DNA of 39,027 bases, from positions 1 to 39,027 of the forward strand of contig CAMYNQ010000011.1 in assembly GCA_947259785.1 (NCBI GenBank), given 5' to 3'. Source of the stretch: an uncultured Chromatiaceae bacterium (lineage in GTDB: Bacteria > Pseudomonadota > Gammaproteobacteria > Tenderiales > Tenderiaceae). A model generated the notes under the pieces. It was not told the origin of the DNA, made no database searches, and was given only the letters and a program-made list of their open reading frames with translations. How positions within the stretch are numbered: position 1 is the first letter of the stretch; every line of letters starts with the position of its first letter. Made by a program: the position numbers and the translations under genes. Positions 36,117-39,027 of this stretch are shown piece after piece.

Positions 36117-36743
36117 CTACTCAGATTTCTTCGCCACAATGAACACAGCTTTATTTTTACCCGGTTGCCATTGATGGTCAATTTCAAAACCAGCATTGCT
36201 CAGACAGTCTTCCAATTCATTAGTAGTAAAGACCTTAACTAACGGCATCAAACCAAAGAATTTTCCAATCGGCGCGATAAATTTAATAATTTTCAACGTA
36301 TCTCCAAGGCATACTGTGCTGCTGACGAAAATACCGCCCGGTTTAAGCACTTTATAAACCTTTCCGATTACTTCTTCCTTGTTATCTAGCAAATGTAAGA
36401 TGCTGAACCCTAACACGACATCCAAGCTGTTATCTTGTACGCTTAAATCATCGATTGCTGATCTTTCAAAAGTGATATTCGTTACGCCTTTTGCGTCAGC
36501 CTTGCCTTGGGCGATTGCAATCATCTTTGATGAGATATCAATTGCGCGAATATGTTTCACATAGGGCGCGTGGGTGATGGCCGTTGAGCCTGTTCCGCAA
36601 CCTAACTCCAGCACCTCCATGTTTGGCTGAAAATATTCGCGTGTAACTTGCAGTTTTTTCTGATACGACGCTTCATCAGCAATGGGCTGTTTCGAATAAC
36701 GTTCTGCAATCTTGTCCCAGAATTTAGCTGATTGATCCATCAC
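36117..36743 (-). CDS. class I SAM-dependent methyltransferase (UbiE/Methyltransf_11-like)
   Basis: A 208-residue protein (ATG 36743, or the next codon 36740 which is also ATG). SAM-binding motif I is VLELGCGTGSTAI (44-56), followed by IRAIDISSKMIAIAQGKA, the motif II region LDVVLGFSILHLL, and VLKPGGIFVSSTVC. These are typical of small Methyltransf_11 enzymes. The N-terminal FWDKIAERYSKQPI is also common in this group. Substrate unknown. The gene is AT-rich compared with its sulfurtransferase neighbour. Confidence 0.87.
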   Translation of the reverse strand: MMDQSAKFWDKIAERYSKQPIADEASYQKKLQVTREYFQPNMEVLELGCGTGSTAITHAPYVKHIRAIDISSKMIAIAQGKADAKGVTNITFERSAIDDLSVQDNSLDVVLGFSILHLLDNKEEVIGKVYKVLKPGGIFVSSTVCLGDTLKIIKFIAPIGKFFGLMPLVKVFTTNELEDCLSNAGFEIDHQWQPGKNKAVFIVAKKSE

Positions 36744-36844
36744 AATCTCCGTCCCAACTGCAAACTAACGTTTTGTATCACGGTGCGCACAAAGCAGAGC
36801 AAAGTATGAGTGGCGTTTTTTTTCGGCCTGAGTGAATGTGGTTA

Positions 36845-37174
36845 TTATGGTTGTTTTTTTATTGGCATCTCTATTATTTCTGAAACCTCAAGTGAACCGC
36901 CAATATCAAGAAAAGGGCAAGCCTTTGCAATCGACAGTGCCGCATCCATAGAATCCACTTCAATTATAGTGTAACCCGACATTGTCGTTGTGCCTCCAGT
37001 GGCAACGGTACCGTCAGAGTTTACTGTGCTCGTATTTTTAAGCGGATTAGCAGGACTAACTACCGAGTCGCCCAATGAAGATAACCAATTCATATAGTTT
37101 GAAAAATGTTGCTTACCTTCCTCTGGGCTAGATGGCTGATTGCCGCCTAGATAAACAATAGCGTATTGAGGCAT
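36845..37174 (-). CDS. YCII-related domain protein
   Basis: A 109-residue protein from ATG 37174, chosen because AAGGAG lies eight bases upstream; a longer reading from 37198 adds eight residues without support. It starts PQYAIVYLGGNQPSSPEEGK, with a middle segment WLSSLGDSVVSPANPL and a TMSGYTIIEVDSMDAALSIA strand-helix, then GGSLEVSEI, the usual order in YCII-related/DGPF-like proteins. These form ferredoxin-like dimers of mostly unknown function. It lies on the same strand as the UbiE-like methyltransferase gene, about 100 bases upstream of it. Confidence 0.8.
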   Translation of the reverse strand: MPQYAIVYLGGNQPSSPEEGKQHFSNYMNWLSSLGDSVVSPANPLKNTSTVNSDGTVATGGTTTMSGYTIIEVDSMDAALSIAKACPFLDIGGSLEVSEIIEMPIKKQP

Positions 37175-37216
37175 TTGTGCATCTCCTTGTTGGAACATTG
37201 GCTTAGAAAAAATGCC

Positions 37217-38062
37217 TCAGGCCGTCTCCACAACCATCGGCAGGGTAGGGTCGGCGGCCCACTCCTGCAACGAGGCGGTGTAGACCGCGACGTTGGTGAA
37301 ACCGAGACGAGTCATGGCAAAGGCATTGGTAGAGGCCATGATTCCACCACCACAGTAGGTGATGGTGCGGGTGTTACGGTCGCCGTCGAGCAGGGTGGCC
37401 AATTCGTCGTCCGGCCGAAAACGGCCCGATTCATCGAGCAGGTCGAGGCCGCAGGTGTTTGATGCGCCGGGGATATGCCCGGGGCGGGCGTAGAGTGTGG
37501 CTTCACCGCGGTAATAGGGCCCAGGCAATGTATCAATGAGGCTAACGGAACTGTCGTCAATGCTGGCGAGTACTTCGTCCCGGTCAGCGATCAGTTTTGG
37601 TCGAGGAGCAGGGGTGAACTGTTTTGCAGGCCGACTGACAGGCTCGGTAGACAGCGGTTTACCCTCAACGATCCAGGCCTTCAGCCCGCCATCGAGTAGT
37701 GCCGCTCGGTCGAACCCAGCCCAGCGCAGCATCCACCAGACTCTAGCGGCCCAGGCGGAATAACTAGTGTCGTACAGCACAATCCGGGAATCGTCACCGA
37801 CACCCAGCGCACCCATCGCGGCACAGAACTGTTCAGGTGTTGGTACGGCAAACTCGATTGGGCTGTTGGTATCACAGAGTTCAGCCTTGAGATCAGCGAA
37901 GCCGGCGGAGGGAATGTGGCCTTTGTCATACTCAGCGCGGCCGCTAACATTGTGGAAGCCACCGTCATCTTCCGGCACCTGATTAACGGTGCAGTCGAGC
38001 AGCACCAGGTTCGGGTCATCTAGGTGCTGGCTTAGCCACTCCGTGGTTACAAGCGTATCCAT
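37217..38062 (-). CDS. two-domain sulfurtransferase (rhodanese/mercaptopyruvate type)
   Basis: A 281-residue protein with tandem rhodanese domains. The N-terminal, non-catalytic one has RAEYDKGHIPSAGFADL (42-58) and LYDTSYSAWAARVWWMLRWA. The C-terminal catalytic one has YCGGGIMAS with catalytic Cys at about 237. The loop CGGGIM differs from CGSGVT of mercaptopyruvate sulfurtransferases and CRKG/CRIG of thiosulfate sulfurtransferases, so substrate preference is uncertain. It transfers sulfur from a thiol donor to a thiophilic acceptor. It is GC-rich compared with the adjacent minus-strand genes. Confidence 0.9.
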   Translation of the reverse strand: MDTLVTTEWLSQHLDDPNLVLLDCTVNQVPEDDGGFHNVSGRAEYDKGHIPSAGFADLKAELCDTNSPIEFAVPTPEQFCAAMGALGVGDDSRIVLYDTSYSAWAARVWWMLRWAGFDRAALLDGGLKAWIVEGKPLSTEPVSRPAKQFTPAPRPKLIADRDEVLASIDDSSVSLIDTLPGPYYRGEATLYARPGHIPGASNTCGLDLLDESGRFRPDDELATLLDGDRNTRTITYCGGGIMASTNAFAMTRLGFTNVAVYTASLQEWAADPTLPMVVETA

Positions 38063-38446
38063 TCATCATCTCCTGGGGTTGCATCCGTGCATGATCTTGT
38101 AACTATAGAGTCGTAGTCCGGATGTAGTAAAGTGAAAACCGGGAATTATTCCCCGTAACTCGGTGTGTTTTCTTTTACCGGCGTGTACCCCCCAGTTCTC
38201 ATCCAATACTTCAGATCTTACATAACGCAGAATGCTTCACGCAGATGGCTGGTCTAAGTAACAAGGTGTTGTGCGCGGTGGTCGTGTAGGGTTAACCGTT
38301 AAGAATTAGATATCGCCTGGGGATTGGCTTCTGCGGTAGTTGGCAGGTTGTGTCTTACTCGGCTAAACATTGTTGACACTATAAATGTGACCTATGTATT
38401 TATTGCTCAGGGGAGAATGAGACCGGCCCACTTTAATTCTATCCGA
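38063..38446. other. 384-base intergenic region with no supportable gene
   Basis: A plus-strand frame at 38324-38506 overlaps the end of the CBS gene and has no ribosome site or domain. TTGACA at 38373 is followed by AT-rich sequence but no well-spaced -10 box points to a gene. It probably contains the promoter of the sulfurtransferase gene and the end of the CBS transcript. Confidence 0.45.
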
Positions 38447-38863
38447 TTAGTAAGTGCTCTCGTAGAAACCCGCAACAATATTAGTTTGAGTCAGTATTCC
38501 CACTAAATCTCCAACAGCACTAACCACCGGCATATGGCGGATCTTTTTTGTGTGCGACAGTATTACTGCCTCACTCAGCATCATATCCTCGCTAATAGTA
38601 ATAACAGGTGAAGTCATGAAGTTTTTGATAGCCAGTTCATCCCATGTTACCCCTTGTAATGTATCGCACAGCACCTCGACCAAATCACGTTCGGTCACAA
38701 TACCCAGCGGGATATTATCTTCAATAATCACAAGACACGAAAATTTTCTCGAAGCTAATTGCTTGACCACATCAAGCAATGGCTCATCAGGGCTGCAGGT
38801 TGCAACCTCTAGTGTCATTATTTCATCTATGCGTATATGTTCCATATTTTTTGATATCGGCAA
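38447..38863 (-). CDS. tandem CBS-domain protein
   Basis: A 138-residue protein of two CBS domains and nothing else. The first (about 14-67) has IMTLEVATCSPDEPLLDVVK and CLVIIEDNIPLGIVTERDLV; the second (about 82-136) has MTSPVITISEDMMLSEAVIL and IRHMPVVSAVGDLVGILTQT. CBS pairs bind adenine nucleotides such as AMP, ATP or SAM and act as energy sensors. Stand-alone pairs regulate partners that cannot be inferred here. The ATG at 38863 is followed by PISKNMEHIRI; a second ATG at 38845 is an alternative start. Confidence 0.88.
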   Translation of the reverse strand: MPISKNMEHIRIDEIMTLEVATCSPDEPLLDVVKQLASRKFSCLVIIEDNIPLGIVTERDLVEVLCDTLQGVTWDELAIKNFMTSPVITISEDMMLSEAVILSHTKKIRHMPVVSAVGDLVGILTQTNIVAGFYESTY

Positions 38864-38885
38864 TTTATAAATATTATTAAACTAA

Positions 38886-39027
38886 GGAACCTCTGCATAA
38901 GTCCCCGAATTTGAGATAATCTGATCAAGCAATAAATTGAGCATGGCGAGATGAAACAAAGCAGTTTTTCAGACCTGGAATATCAGTCAAAGAAGAAAAC
39001 GACCCGCAAGGAAAAGTTCTTGTCCGA
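38886..39027 (+). mobile_element. IS5-family insertion sequence, left end (truncated by window)
   Basis: The terminal inverted repeat begins GGAACCTCTGCATAA at 38886, the IS5-type end, and is preceded by CTAA (38882-38885), the usual IS5 target. A transposase gene starts inside at 38951. The right end, right repeat and second CTAA copy lie outside the window, so completeness cannot be judged. Confidence 0.82.
38951..39027 (+). CDS. IS5-family transposase, N-terminal part
   Basis: The frame gives MKQSSFSDLEYQSKKKTTRK, the classical N-terminus of IS5-subgroup DDE transposases ('MKQ.(S/T)F.D.EY..K.K.TR.E.FL'). Only 25 residues are in the window; the catalytic DDE part is beyond the edge. The frame runs open to the end. 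Confidence 0.82.
   Translation, partial: MKQSSFSDLEYQSKKKTTRKEKFLS

Noticed and set aside
38324-38506. Small plus-strand gene next to the CBS gene
   Set aside because: It overlaps the CBS gene end in antisense and has no ribosome site or similarity.
1-39027. CRISPR arrays, tRNA or rRNA genes
   Set aside because: I saw no regularly spaced repeats, cloverleaf-like sequences or rRNA stretches in the window.

Overview
The window looks like chromosomal DNA of a free-living, probably aquatic gammaproteobacterium. Base composition is middling, there are PEP-CTERM sorting signals, an IS5-family end, a BvgS-type sensor kinase and a long phage-tail-like cluster. The species cannot be named from the sequence alone.

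Region 1 (1-18858, all + strand) is the 3' two-thirds of an extracellular contractile injection system (eCIS) of the Afp/PVC/MAC type. In order it encodes: the C-terminal part of a sheath protein, two tube proteins, a 56-residue DUF5908-type protein, a LysM tube/hub-cap protein (Afp7-like), a VgrG-like spike (Afp8-like), a PAAR tip, a gp25-like wedge protein (Afp9-like), a baseplate-J protein (Afp11-like), a short fibre-like protein, an Afp12-like wedge protein, the tape-measure protein (Afp14-like), and an AAA+ ATPase (Afp15-like). The last gene is an exported protein with a peptidoglycan-binding domain, a GH18-like domain and three C-terminal membrane helices, and its start overlaps the ATPase stop. 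No toxin payload and no Afp16-like cap protein is in the window; they may lie upstream of it.

Region 2 (18908-23523, + strand) follows after only 49 bases. It holds three membrane proteins that I read as prokaryotic pentameric ligand-gated ion channels (pLGIC, Cys-loop/Pro-loop receptor family). Each has an N-terminal membrane anchor, a beta-rich periplasmic domain with the aromatic-Pro-Asp signature, and four C-terminal membrane helices. The middle one carries an additional complete dCache sensor, giving a dCache-pLGIC fusion. An eCIS operon running into a chemosensor/ion-channel module is the most unusual feature here and may be an uncharacterised sensing or effect module linked to the injection system.

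Region 3 (23797-30123) is an extracytoplasmic and cell-surface region. It has a decayed DUF1566 PEP-CTERM gene (amber stop plus frameshift), a small helix-hairpin-helix protein, an exported Asp/Arg-repeat protein, and a two-gene minus-strand unit. That unit encodes a 1143-residue dockerin protein built of carboxypeptidase-regulatory-like repeats, followed by a cohesin-like protein ending in PEP-CTERM: a candidate non-cellulosomal cohesin-dockerin pair.

Region 4 (30834-39027) is a mixture of housekeeping and accessory genes: a BvgS-like hybrid sensor kinase with its terminator, a periplasmic amidohydrolase, two SAM-dependent methyltransferases, a SnoaL-like protein, a YCII-family protein, a two-domain sulfurtransferase, a two-CBS protein and the left end of an IS5-family element cut by the window edge.
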